Positions 1-7,751 of a DNA stretch of 15,529 nucleotides are shown piece after piece; position 1 is the stretch's first letter; every line of letters begins with the position of its first letter. Position numbers and translations under genes: made by a program. The DNA lies in NCBI GenBank assembly GCA_021802375.1, contig JAKAAL010000017.1, positions 1-15,529 of the forward strand, written 5' to 3'. Origin of the DNA: Bacillota bacterium. GTDB taxonomy: Bacteria > Bacillota_E > Sulfobacillia > Sulfobacillales > Sulfobacillaceae. The notes beneath the pieces are model-generated. The model made no database searches and was not told where the DNA came from. It worked only from the letters and a program-made list of their open reading frames with translations.

Positions 1-399
1 AACCAGGAACATCCCGGAGTGATCCGAGAAACCCCCACCTCAACCCGACAGGGTTAGGTGGCGGGAGAGTTCATAAATCTTCCGGTAGATGGGAGCTTTG
101 TGGCATTTTCCCGGGCTGGCAAAGATCAGACTAAAATGGCTGCCTATAATGCGGCCAAGGCGGGGGTTGACGCCCTGATCCGTACTTTTGCTCTCGAGGC
201 TCGCCCCCGTCACGTGCGTTTTAATGCGATAGCTCCAGGATTGGTGACGACGGCTAGAAACCTGGACCAGATCAAACCGGACTCCACCACAAAATGGGCG
301 GCCATAAGTGATGTAGTACGAGTTGCTACTTGGCTTGCGGGTTCCAGCAGTGCCGGCATCACGGGGCAAGTGTTGCCCGTGATGGGCTGGGGGATTTAG
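1..399 (+). pseudogene. Short-chain dehydrogenase/reductase (SDR), C-terminal half, 5' end broken
   Basis: The frame open from 58 to 399 encodes the C-terminal 113 residues of a classical SDR (NAD(P)-dependent oxidoreductase, usually about 250 residues). Seen: the catalytic YxxxK motif as YNAAK (Tyr codon at 145), the following helix AGVDALIRTFALE, the NAIAPGLV loop, and the usual tail ending in ITGQVLP. The same frame is closed by TAG at 55-57 and no good Shine-Dalgarno site precedes the GTG at 58. SDR-like residues just upstream appear in another frame (PHLNPTG), which suggests a small indel near 50-60. The catalytic Ser expected about 13 residues before the Tyr (usually NxSS) is not where it should be: the sequence reads INLPVDGS. 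The Rossmann N-terminal half lies outside the window or is lost. The stop lies 14 nt before the pabB start, so the two genes were probably cotranscribed. The substrate cannot be told. The SDR assignment is firm; calling it a pseudogene is inference. Confidence 0.65.
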
Positions 400-413
400 A
401 CAGGGAGGCAACG

Positions 414-2159
414 ATGCTGGTGCGATTTGATTTTTCCGACGGGGAAGGCACAACTCCACGTTATTTTACCAATGCGGAACAAGAGGTGACAGCCTATCAA
501 TTGCCTGAGGTGCTGCCTGCGTTGCAAAAGGTTCAGGATGCGGTGCACAAGGGAAAATGGGCCGCGGGGTACCTTGCCTACGAAGCGGCCCCGGCATTTG
601 ACGCCGCGATGCAGACGCAAAGACCCGGGGCGATGCCTTTGGTCCATTTCGGCATATTCGATCATCCAGCGCAAGATGTTTGGGAGGCATCGGACTCTGT
701 TGCAGTGGGCCAATGGCAATCATCGACTTCCCATGCCCAGTACATCGAGGATATAGGGCGCATCAAAGAGGCTATTTTTGAAGGTTTGACCTATCAGGTG
801 AATTATACGATGAGGCTTCACGCAGCGCTCTCCGGTGATGACCGATACTACTACCTACGCTTGCTAAAAAATCAGCGAGCACCCTATTGTGCGTATGTCG
901 ATGCAGGACGGTACCATATTCTCTCCGTGTCTCCCGAACTATTTTTTCGGATTGAAGGTTCTCGTATAATAACTCGTCCGATGAAGGGCACGATTCGCCG
1001 AGGAAGATTTTGGCAGGAGGACCAAGCCTTGCGTATGCAGCTTGCGGAGTCGAAAAAGGACCAAGCCGAAAATGTCATGATTGTAGACTTGCTAAGAAAT
1101 GACTTGGGTCGTGTCGCAGGGGTGGGTTCGGTGCAAGTTGAAGAGTTGTTTTGTCTTGAACCCTATCCGACTGTGTGGCAGATGACTTCGACGGTAACGG
1201 CAATGCTGTCGCCGGGAATTACCTGGCTTGATGTGCTGTCTGCATTGTTTCCCTGCGGATCGGTGACGGGTGCCCCCAAATCCAGCACAATGCGACTGAT
1301 CCGTGACTTGGAACCGAAACCGCGTGGGGTTTATTGCGGTACTATCGGATATATTGATCCCTCGGGAAACGCGCTGTTCAATGTGCCGATTCGCACCATC
1401 ACCTTAGATGTGGCCACGCATCGCATGGAGTTTGGAAGCGGGGGTGGAATCACTTGGGATTCCCGGGGCGAGAGCGAGTACGATGAAGTCAAAGCGAAAG
1501 CCGAATTTTTAGATGTTGTGATGCCAGACTTTTCTTTGATAGAAACCCTACGTTTACAAGACGGCACGTACGCACTGCGATCCTATCACATGCAGCGCCT
1601 TCAACAATCCGCACAATTTTTTGGGTTCGTGTGGTCTGCTGATTCCGTGGCGGAAAGCCTTGACAATTTTGCGCGCGATCATGAAGGACAGTGGCGCGTG
1701 CGATTGCAATATAGTCGAGGAGGTCAGCTTATCGTGGAAGGTACCCCATTTAATAAGGCTATGCCTACAAATCGTAAGGTGGCGTGGGCGCGTGACCCTA
1801 TGCCCGATGCTGATGCGTGGACGTTTAACAAAACCACATGGCGGACCCGCTATAGCGAGCGGCATTTGGCTAGCAGCAACTGCTTTGATCACCTGCTCTG
1901 GAACAGGCAGGGCGAAGTGACGGAATTTACCCAAGGAAACCTAGTAGTTGTTTTGAACGGTCGATTGTGGACGCCCCCACTCTTTGTGGGGATTTTACCG
2001 GGAACCTTTCGGCAGTGGTTGTTAGAGCATCACGCTATTTGTGAGCGGGTCTTGACCAAAGACGAGGTACAGCAAGCCGAACAAATCTGGTTTATTAACA
2101 GTGTGCGGGGGTGGGTTCCGGTATCTTTGGTGGGCGAAAATGAAGAATGCGGATGTTGA
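414..2159 (+). CDS. pabB: Aminodeoxychorismate synthase component I fused to aminodeoxychorismate lyase-like domain (PabB-PabC)
   Basis: A 581-residue bifunctional enzyme of p-aminobenzoate (folate) synthesis. The N-terminal chorismate-binding domain (about residues 1-375) converts chorismate plus ammonia from a separate PabA glutaminase to 4-amino-4-deoxychorismate. The C-terminal class IV aminotransferase-like domain (about 380-581) should release pyruvate to give PABA. Seen: PMKGT at 189-193, whose Lys marks aminodeoxychorismate synthase (anthranilate synthases have Ala there); DLLRNDLGR at 225-233; GSVTGAPK at 282-289. In the second domain, ETLR and the SYHMQRLQQSA segment are followed by Lys473 in FNKTT, the likely PLP lysine, then GEVTEFTQGNL, GILPGTFR and WFINSVRGWVPV. 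The start is ATG 414 with the SD AGGGAGG at 401-407; the frame is open farther upstream, but those codons overlap the SDR and do not look homologous. No pabA is in the window. Assignment is firm. The lyase activity rests on the fusion's motifs only. Confidence 0.93.
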   Translation: MLVRFDFSDGEGTTPRYFTNAEQEVTAYQLPEVLPALQKVQDAVHKGKWAAGYLAYEAAPAFDAAMQTQRPGAMPLVHFGIFDHPAQDVWEASDSVAVGQWQSSTSHAQYIEDIGRIKEAIFEGLTYQVNYTMRLHAALSGDDRYYYLRLLKNQRAPYCAYVDAGRYHILSVSPELFFRIEGSRIITRPMKGTIRRGRFWQEDQALRMQLAESKKDQAENVMIVDLLRNDLGRVAGVGSVQVEELFCLEPYPTVWQMTSTVTAMLSPGITWLDVLSALFPCGSVTGAPKSSTMRLIRDLEPKPRGVYCGTIGYIDPSGNALFNVPIRTITLDVATHRMEFGSGGGITWDSRGESEYDEVKAKAEFLDVVMPDFSLIETLRLQDGTYALRSYHMQRLQQSAQFFGFVWSADSVAESLDNFARDHEGQWRVRLQYSRGGQLIVEGTPFNKAMPTNRKVAWARDPMPDADAWTFNKTTWRTRYSERHLASSNCFDHLLWNRQGEVTEFTQGNLVVVLNGRLWTPPLFVGILPGTFRQWLLEHHAICERVLTKDEVQQAEQIWFINSVRGWVPVSLVGENEECGC

Positions 2160-2600
2160 GGGATCCATCCGTTCGTGAAGAATCTGGGGCGTTACACTCG
2201 TGTCGGCTTCGGCGGTAGGGTTGTTGCGGTTCTGTGGTTACATCGGCCACTTGCATGATTTCTTGAGCATACACCACCAAGATGAATAGATGCGGTGCGT
2301 AATGAATTCCGGTATGGGTTAACGGTAACCTTCTAATTCCGCTTTAATGGACGCATCGAAAATTGGCCAGGAGTGACCACAAAGGACTGAATACCGGCAT
2401 CGGTCACCCAGAGATATCGCGGTCATGGAGACCGGGCATCGTGGGCACTGGGCCCCGGACGGAAGCGATAGGCGTTGGAGTTGGAGTACCTTCGGGACTG
2501 GAGTCGCTTGGGGCAGCACGGAAACTTGTCCAAAATCAATGATCACCAAGTACCACTACATGATAAGATAGGGGAAGTTATTGATTAAAAGAAGAGGAGC
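2160..2600. other. Spacer between pabB and the zinc-finger protein gene
   Basis: No convincing gene on the plus strand and no clear rho-independent terminator after pabB. A small dyad GGTTA-ACGG-TAACC lies at 2317-2330. The only reading frame with protein-like character is a short Cys-rich one on the minus strand (2319-2549), listed separately. Confidence 0.5.
2319..2549 (-). CDS. Possible small Cys-rich (zinc-ribbon-like) protein, doubtful
   Basis: A 76-codon reading frame starting with TTG at 2549. Its second half looks more protein-like than chance: CPRC, then SLGDRCRYSVLCGHSW and an acidic end, resembling small zinc ribbons that pair a CPxC knuckle with a C-GHSW type knuckle. The first 35 residues are low in character, and no Shine-Dalgarno site precedes the TTG. 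It could be a decayed gene, a gene starting internally, or a chance frame. No function is assigned. Confidence 0.25.
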   Translation of the reverse strand: MVIIDFGQVSVLPQATPVPKVLQLQRLSLPSGAQCPRCPVSMTAISLGDRCRYSVLCGHSWPIFDASIKAELEGYR

Positions 2601-2609
2601 GTCGGGAGA

Positions 2610-3263
2610 TTGCCAGCCATATCGCGCGGTGCTTGCAGGAAATGTGAACGTTCATTTGCCAAGTCTCAAATGACACGGCACCTAAAGAGCTGCTTGGGTT
2701 CATCGGGCAAGGAGCGCAAGTTGCTTATTTTGGTGGAGTTACCTCGATCACCTTATTGGGTGTATCTGACGGCGCCCAACACCGTAAAACTTAGTGCGAT
2801 AGATGGAGTCTTAAGGGATTTGTGGCTGGACTGTTGTGGTCATCTGAGTTCTTTTTCCAGTCAAGACACTGACTATCTTGATGACCCGGAAGGGTTTGGG
2901 TTTGGTGGAACCAGAGAGCGCAGTATGAACGTTTCTTTAAAGCGTGCGGTGGGGAATGGGACGCTACGCTACGAGTATGACTTTGGTTCGACCACACAAT
3001 TGGCCCTTAGGGTGATGGATGAAAACGTGATAGGACTGGGGTCGGGAATCAAGGTGGTGGCGCGAAACGATGCACCTGACATTGCGTGTAGTAAGTGCGG
3101 TGGCGTTGCCACAGAACTACTGTTTGATGACTGGGAACCCATCGCTTACTGCGATACGTGTCTTGGGAGCGTGGGCGAGGACGGCGAGACGTACACACTT
3201 CCGGTGGTTAATTCCCCCCGTATGGGAGTTTGTGCCTACTCTGGGCCGTCGATCGAACCCTGA
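2610..3263 (+). CDS. Plasmid pRiA4b ORF-3-like protein with N- and C-terminal zinc-finger-like Cys/His clusters
   Basis: A 217-residue protein. The N-terminus has a C-x2-C-x11-H-x3-C cluster (C9, C12, H24, C28; CRKC and RHLKSC), reading like a C2HC finger. The middle (about 35-150) resembles the pRiA4b ORF-3 fold: an opening strand LVELPRSPYWVYL, a long mid-section FSSQDTDYLDD, and the family hallmark YEYDFGS at 121-127 followed by a hydrophobic strand. The C-terminus has CSKC and CDTC (C160, C163, C181, C184), a likely zinc ribbon. The start is TTG 2610 with the SD AAGAGGAG at 2592-2599. The molecular function of this family is not established; it is often found in mobile or accessory DNA, which suits the IS relics next door. 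A free-standing gene here. Family call is fairly confident; zinc binding is inferred from Cys/His spacing. Confidence 0.7.
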   Translation: MPAISRGACRKCERSFAKSQMTRHLKSCLGSSGKERKLLILVELPRSPYWVYLTAPNTVKLSAIDGVLRDLWLDCCGHLSSFSSQDTDYLDDPEGFGFGGTRERSMNVSLKRAVGNGTLRYEYDFGSTTQLALRVMDENVIGLGSGIKVVARNDAPDIACSKCGGVATELLFDDWEPIAYCDTCLGSVGEDGETYTLPVVNSPRMGVCAYSGPSIEP

Positions 3264-3308
3264 CGATCCCGAGACCATTTAGTTGCTTGAACACAAAGCC
3301 CGCGTATT

Positions 3309-3336
3309 CCCCTTCCCCGGCGCAGCCGGGAGGGGG
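3309..3336 (+). terminator. GC-rich hairpin after the pRiA4b-type gene
   Basis: An inverted repeat of C/T-rich sequence at 3309-3321 and its G-rich complement at 3325-3336, with a GCA loop, lies 45 nt after the TGA of the upstream gene. It lacks a following T-run, so it may be an imperfect terminator or the edge hairpin of the TnpB-type element that starts downstream. Confidence 0.4.
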
Positions 3337-3457
3337 TCAAGCGGACGGCATCCGTTCAGGATGCCCAGTCTTTCTTCTGGCTCATGCGTGGGTCTTTCGA
3401 TAACGTCACACAGAGGTATACTGTAAAGAGAACATCTGTTCCCAGGAGGATTGCGTA

Positions 3458-3695
3458 ATGCTCAATGGTTACAAATTTCGCCTATATCCCAACTAGGAAC
3501 AGCAACAGGTTCGCTACAATGGATTGGTTGAGACTTGACGGGTGGGGGCCGGATTCCCACGCTATTTTCTCGCCCGGCAACCCCAAGCTGGGCCTGCCTT
3601 GCGGCGAGCGTAGGGGTGCAGAGGACTCGTCCCCTGCACTTCTCCGAATTTCTCCTAACGGGAGGACCTGCCCACTTAACCTGAAGACAAAATAG
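3458..3695 (+). pseudogene. TnpB (IS200/IS605 or IS607-type) relic with internal deletion
   Basis: ATG 3458 with SD AGGAGG (3444-3449) opens a peptide starting MLNGYKFRLYPN, the hallmark N-terminus of TnpB RNA-guided nucleases (usually MxxxYKFRLYP). It hits TAG at 3494, continues as EQQQVRYNGLVET and stops at 3536. The next part, in a different frame and ending TAG 3693-3695, contains NPKLGLPCGERRGAEDSS, similar to the variable tail that TnpB genes carry after the last catalytic Asp. TnpB proteins are about 350-450 residues; here roughly 26 N-terminal codons join directly to the tail, so the catalytic core is gone. No TnpA transposase is nearby. The N-terminal match is good; the tail assignment is weaker. 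Confidence 0.5.
3616..3639. repeat. Near-perfect 11-bp palindrome in the TnpB relic tail
   Basis: Arms 3616-3626 (GTGCAGAGGAC) and 3629-3639 (GTCCCCTGCAC) are complementary except at one position, separated by TC. Subterminal hairpins of this kind occur at the right end of IS200/IS605 elements, where the TnpB guide RNA (omega RNA) is also encoded. Whether this hairpin had that role is inference. Confidence 0.45.
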
Positions 3696-3830
3696 CTGGG
3701 TATTCACAGTAATGCCAACAGCCTTAGCCGATCACAGGGACTTGGATGGCAGCCATTTTAGCTAAACTTATGCCAAAATGAATTAGCGCCGTGGGGCCGG
3801 AGTCCCGAATCCTCGGCTCCCAAGCCTGCC

Positions 3831-5162
3831 GTGCCCAGATATGGGCATTCAAAAGATCATCGCCTGGACCTCAAGCAACTGTTACTGACGGTGTTCGTGA
3901 ATGGAGAGGGCGTCATCCATCTGGGTTCGGTCGATTCCGGGAATGTCTCCGATAAAACCTTGAATCGTCAGACGATCGCCACATTGGTAACCGGCCCCAA
4001 TTCTGCCGCCCTGCGGGCGGCCTATCTCCATTTTATTTTACCGTGTTCCGAGACCTTCTCCGCCGCGCGCAAGGCGAAGGAAGCGACCTGGGTCGCCGAT
4101 GACTGGAAGGATCTCGAAACGGTGGCGCTACGGATCGGCCGCGCATTATTGGGCTTCGGCACAGATCACGATGATCGATGGATATCGCTATCGGATGGTC
4201 GTCTATTGGTCGTCCGCCTTAGATCATCGGGAAGAGAAGAGTCTGGATCGAGAAATTGCGACGGTCCGGACCACCTTGGAGAAGGCCGCCAAATCTCTTC
4301 GGCCTGCCAGTTTTTTAGCCAATCCGATGCCCGGCAGGCATTGTCGGAGACTCAGTGGTTTGCTACGACGGTCTCCGTGGATTCCGTCGTGGAACGGATC
4401 CCATCCGGCTCTGGTCGGCCGCGGAAAAGCGCTCCCACACGGACCGTATGGAAGGGACCCCGACCATGGGCACCATCGACGCCGCCCGTCGCCATGCCGT
4501 ATGGCAACGAAGATCCAGGGCCTAACCCCCTAATTCTAGACAGATCATTGATCGCTGGACCCGGAGCCTCTCGGGGCATGATATCGCGAGACAAGGCCCC
4601 AAGGGTTATGGCCTAAGCGTTCCAGCCTATCATGCCCCGTTCTCCGCCTCCAGCGAGATGACAGCGAACGCCGGTCGTGGATTCGTTTTGTCCAGGGTTT
4701 ATAGGGGGCTTAACAGATCCACGTTCGTGCTCATCACGAATTGCGACCTCGCCACTTGGGATGCTCGAGCGCTCTTAGAGGAGTATAAAGACCAGGGCCG
4801 GTGCGGACGTCATTTCCATTTTCTCCAGGATCCTCTCTTCGTCATCGCGTTGTTTCTCAAGAAACCGGAATGGCTCGAAGCGTTAGGTTACGTCTTGTGT
4901 GCTCTATAGTTTCTTAGAACGGCGGCTCCGACGAAGCGGTCAGCCGATTCCTTCTCTGACACGCCGTGTCTTGACACGGCCCACTGGTCATGAACTGATT
5001 CGCCACCTACGGTCGATCCCAGTGACGCCTTTATCTGATGGAACCCGTGAAGTATCGCTGCCAACTCGGTTCCATGCTACCTTTTACGCCTTTTTAGAGG
5101 CTCTCCGATGGGATGCACACCGCTATACCCACCCGCCACTACCCTGGACAGGGACTGGTTAA
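3831..5162 (+). pseudogene. IS1634-type (IS4 superfamily) transposase, 5'-truncated and multiply frameshifted
   Basis: Family members are about 550 residues. The remnant begins with YGHSKDHRLDLKQLLL, the segment just after the first catalytic Asp (the DTT region), which is missing. Homology then moves between frames: GNVSDKTLNR in the first; YRYRMVVYWSSALDHREEKS (about 4167-4310) in the second; FFSQSDARQALSE and the GSGRPRK segment back in the first (about 4300-4430); then TNCDLATWDARALLEEYKDQ through LEALGYVL in the third (4658-4909); and YSFLERRLRRSG in the first (4899-5162). At least four frameshifts are needed. The catalytic Glu of the final motif (usually V-E-R before FxFLxDP) reads C-G-R here. 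The element cannot be active. Terminal repeats were not identified. Confidence 0.8.
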
Positions 5163-5222
5163 AAAATTCGGGAATTGTGTGCCCGAGGGTGCGAAATACG
5201 TGTCGTGAAAATTTGCGTGGTA

Positions 5223-6581
5223 TTAATCCCGTTTCTGGTTATCTTCCAGCCAATTTTCGATTTTTGGCATCAGATGCCTGGTAATAAACCATCCCCAATA
5301 GCGCCATTGGCTTAGTCGGGTCTGTGCACCCTCGCCAGGCGCTGCGACCAGGGCTAGTCCGGTGGACGAACCCCATTTTAAACTCAACCATCCAACATGG
5401 TGATAGCGAGGCCAAGACACCACAATTTTAGGACCCAATCCATGGCTAATGGTCCATTGGCCCGGAATCGAGGTCAGTGCATCTACCTTCCATATCTCTC
5501 GCCGATAGCGAATCCGGGACGGCCATACGTTGGGTAACTGCGGATTGGGAAGCGTATTCAGAAATTCAGCCAGCCGAGCCAATTGCTGGTGATCATGTGC
5601 TTGTTGTTGGAGATCCCGCCATGTGGGCAGCTCCGTCGGGCCTGGGGATACCGCCCAGGCAAACACGGGCAATTGACGGCGTTCTCGTCGCAAGGCACGA
5701 TGTGCTGCAGGCTCCCATTCCGTAGTCCGCGGCCGAAAATGAGCTTCCAGGCGGGTTCCCTGTCGCCACCGCCGCAACACCACAGTATTGGAAAGATGTC
5801 GGCTCCATTCCGGCAATTCCCAAGACAGAAGGCACCGCAGACCGCGCAATGACGGATGCTGCAATGAATTTGTCTCCCATAACAAGGAGGGTGGATTGGT
5901 TACGGTGAGGCGAACCTGAACCAGGCGAATGGGCAGTCCCATCAAAGATTCATTGCGAGGAGGTGTTTCTTGATGCCAGCGAATGCGAAGCGAACGAACC
6001 CCCAGGCGTTGGATTAAATTAGCCCACACACGATTTAACGCTTCATCGTCTTGACCCGGTTCGACCGTTAAGCTCCATTCGTTCCAGCAGGATCGGGGCT
6101 GACTTTCTAAGACGTAACCGTACGGCAATCGCGTCGCCCGATGGATTCTAGACAACGCCTGCCAGTCTAGCGACTCCCTGGATACGAATCCATGTTTGAT
6201 CCACACTTCCCGCAACCGTGACCAGAGCCACGACATGTCAGGTGCTCGAATTACGAGATGTCCTGGACTCCATGACACTTCGGATTCGCCACCACAAGGG
6301 ATGTGAACCTGAAGAGGACCAACGTCCGCCAAAAATGCCACTAGATATCGCCACGTAACCTCTACCGACATCAAATCAATCCAACCATCAAGAACCAGAG
6401 GTTTTTGTTGCCATCCCCACCATGATTCCAATTGCCTTAGATTGTGGCCGACTATCGTCAGCCTTCTCCCAGTAGCCTGTTTGCCAAGTCCCGCAAGCCA
6501 TTCTTCGGTATAACGCACATCGTCCCAAAAGGAATTGCGAGCGGTGGCGGGCAACCGAGAAATATGGGCGACATATCGCAT
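5223..6581 (-). CDS. Trp/Arg-rich protein of unknown function
   Basis: I do not recognise this 452-residue protein. It contains about 33 Trp residues (roughly 7%, several times the usual share), spread over its full length, sometimes clustered (SWWGW near the N-terminus, RYWGW near the C-terminus). It is also rich in Arg and poor in Lys and Cys. There is no signal peptide, long hydrophobic segment, P-loop, zinc cluster or known catalytic motif. An uncharged, even strand/loop texture suggests a folded soluble protein. The start ATG at 6581 has SD AGAAAGGA 10 nt upstream; an in-frame ATG at 6602 (7 residues longer) has no SD. A candidate promoter lies at 6631-6659. It stands alone between a dead IS and a decayed gene. 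The frame is intact over 1.36 kb amid decay, which argues that it is under selection. Confidence 0.75.
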   Translation of the reverse strand: MRYVAHISRLPATARNSFWDDVRYTEEWLAGLGKQATGRRLTIVGHNLRQLESWWGWQQKPLVLDGWIDLMSVEVTWRYLVAFLADVGPLQVHIPCGGESEVSWSPGHLVIRAPDMSWLWSRLREVWIKHGFVSRESLDWQALSRIHRATRLPYGYVLESQPRSCWNEWSLTVEPGQDDEALNRVWANLIQRLGVRSLRIRWHQETPPRNESLMGLPIRLVQVRLTVTNPPSLLWETNSLQHPSLRGLRCLLSWELPEWSRHLSNTVVLRRWRQGTRLEAHFRPRTTEWEPAAHRALRRERRQLPVFAWAVSPGPTELPTWRDLQQQAHDHQQLARLAEFLNTLPNPQLPNVWPSRIRYRREIWKVDALTSIPGQWTISHGLGPKIVVSWPRYHHVGWLSLKWGSSTGLALVAAPGEGAQTRLSQWRYWGWFITRHLMPKIENWLEDNQKRD

Positions 6582-6630
6582 CGCGCCTCGGTCCTTTCTC
6601 ATCTCGTACCGCCGTGTTTAGACTTTATCT

Positions 6631-6659
6631 ATCATAGACGTCGGGCGACCGATTGAAAA
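6631..6659 (-). promoter_or_regulatory. Candidate sigma-A-type promoter of the Trp-rich protein gene
   Basis: On the minus strand, TTTTCA (6659-6654), a 17-nt spacer, then TATGAT (6636-6631). The -10 matches five of six consensus bases and the -35 four of six. Transcription would start near 6624, giving a leader of about 40 nt before ATG 6581. Confidence 0.4.
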
Positions 6660-6837
6660 GGTGAAGGCGATCCAGAAAGAATCCCAAATTGTGTCACTGC
6701 GTGAGCACGGAGATCCAGCGGGTCCCGAAACGCATCATCGGCCACTTATTTTTGGGATTTTTTCTATGTTCCCAGGACAACCACCGCGCGGCGAAAAATA
6801 CTTTCACACTATCGCCTGGCAAATGCCATGAATTTGA

Positions 6838-7590
6838 GTACCGGACGCGTCATCTCATCGTGGCGAAAAACGGGACGTTGCACTGGATTCCCAATCCACA
6901 ATCATTCAAAGCGCTGGCGTGTCCTGGAACCACACCGTGAGGGTTTCGGCGCTGCCATTGGTAGGCACAGCAGTCACGTTAATCAACCTAGTCAACACCC
7001 CGAAAGTCTATCAGGAACAAGGTGACGCATTGCACTGGATTTCCACTGCCCAGATGTTTGCCAGCTGAGGCTACGAACGGAGCAATGTGTTTGCGGTGAC
7101 TTTCTTGCCGTTATCGGTGGGAACTACCGAAGAGTCGCTGTCGCTAAACCAAGTCTTTCTTCATGCAGCCGATGCCGTCGATTACGCCAATGCCGAGAGT
7201 ATCGCCAGACGCTTCCAAATTTCCGTAAACCCGGTCACAGGAAACCCTGTCCATGCGTGGGCGGCACCCGGGAGTGGGAACTTTGTGGTCATCGCCGTCG
7301 GCAGTCCGACCAACAACGCATAATGCTACAATCCGCCAGGGTGAGTGGGACTTTCTCAAGGCTCCACCCCATTTCGCCGAGTGGCAAATGCCTCTACCAG
7401 TCTGTTGCCTGGGGCCAATTATTACGAAAACGCCGCAGGGTTTACTGCGACCGACAGCATGGGGATTGCAACTGGCCATGTAGAATACGTTCTCGGCCAA
7501 AAGCCTATCCTATCGCTCTGTAGCCACTGGTCTACGGACCTCAGGAGGTCCCCAACGGAAGTCATCCCGCATGCCAATAACCAGTTTCCT
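6838..7590 (+). pseudogene. Decayed gene for a protein with tandem LHWI repeats (surface/secreted protein type)
   Basis: Two related segments are seen. The first reads LIVAKNGTLHWIPNPQSFKAL and, after one missing base near 6917, continues GVSWNHTVRVSALPLVGTA. The second (from about 6983) reads VYQEQGDALHWISTAQMFAS, then TGA at 7066 where Trp would fit, then GYERSNVFAVTFLPLSVGTT. The shared pattern is LHWI..x..F..xG...xxV..xxxLPLxVGT. Similar short repeats occur in secreted or surface proteins of Gram-positives, but I cannot name the family. The same frame runs on through HAADAVDYANAESIARRFQI to TAA at 7321, TGA at 7342, and then NYYENAAGFTATDSMGIATG up to about 7500, where the meaning fades. 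No start codon, SD or signal peptide could be fixed. 6603-6837 upstream holds nothing I recognise. Confidence 0.5.
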
Positions 7591-7681
7591 TAGGCACATT
7601 TTTGGGATTGGGGACAATCCCTCAGCCCTGCATCGCTATGTTCCGGAAGTTCTAGCCGCTGTAGGGAATCTCTCCGCCGCC

Positions 7682-7723
7682 GTAATTCCTGGGGCCGCCG
7701 ACGAGGATTCCCCCAGGAATTAC
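7682..7723 (-). terminator. Strong inverted repeat downstream of prkA
   Basis: Perfect 13-bp arms GTAATTCCTGGGG (7682-7694) and CCCCAGGAATTAC (7711-7723) with a 16-nt loop, 29 nt after the prkA stop. The position fits a transcription end for the yhbH-spoVR-prkA operon. There is no T-run on either strand, so it may work as an mRNA-stabilising hairpin or a non-canonical terminator. Confidence 0.5.
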
Positions 7724-7751
7724 CTTTGGTTTCGCGTCAGTTAAGAAGATC

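Noticed and set aside
40..459. 139-codon minus-strand open frame
   Set aside because: Antisense to the SDR remnant, which has the recognisable YxxxK motif; no family features.
414..1550. Anthranilate synthase component I (TrpE) as the identity of the chorismate enzyme
   Set aside because: The motif is PMKGT with Lys, not PxAGT, and the protein continues into a PabC-like domain with its PLP lysine; both indicate PabB.
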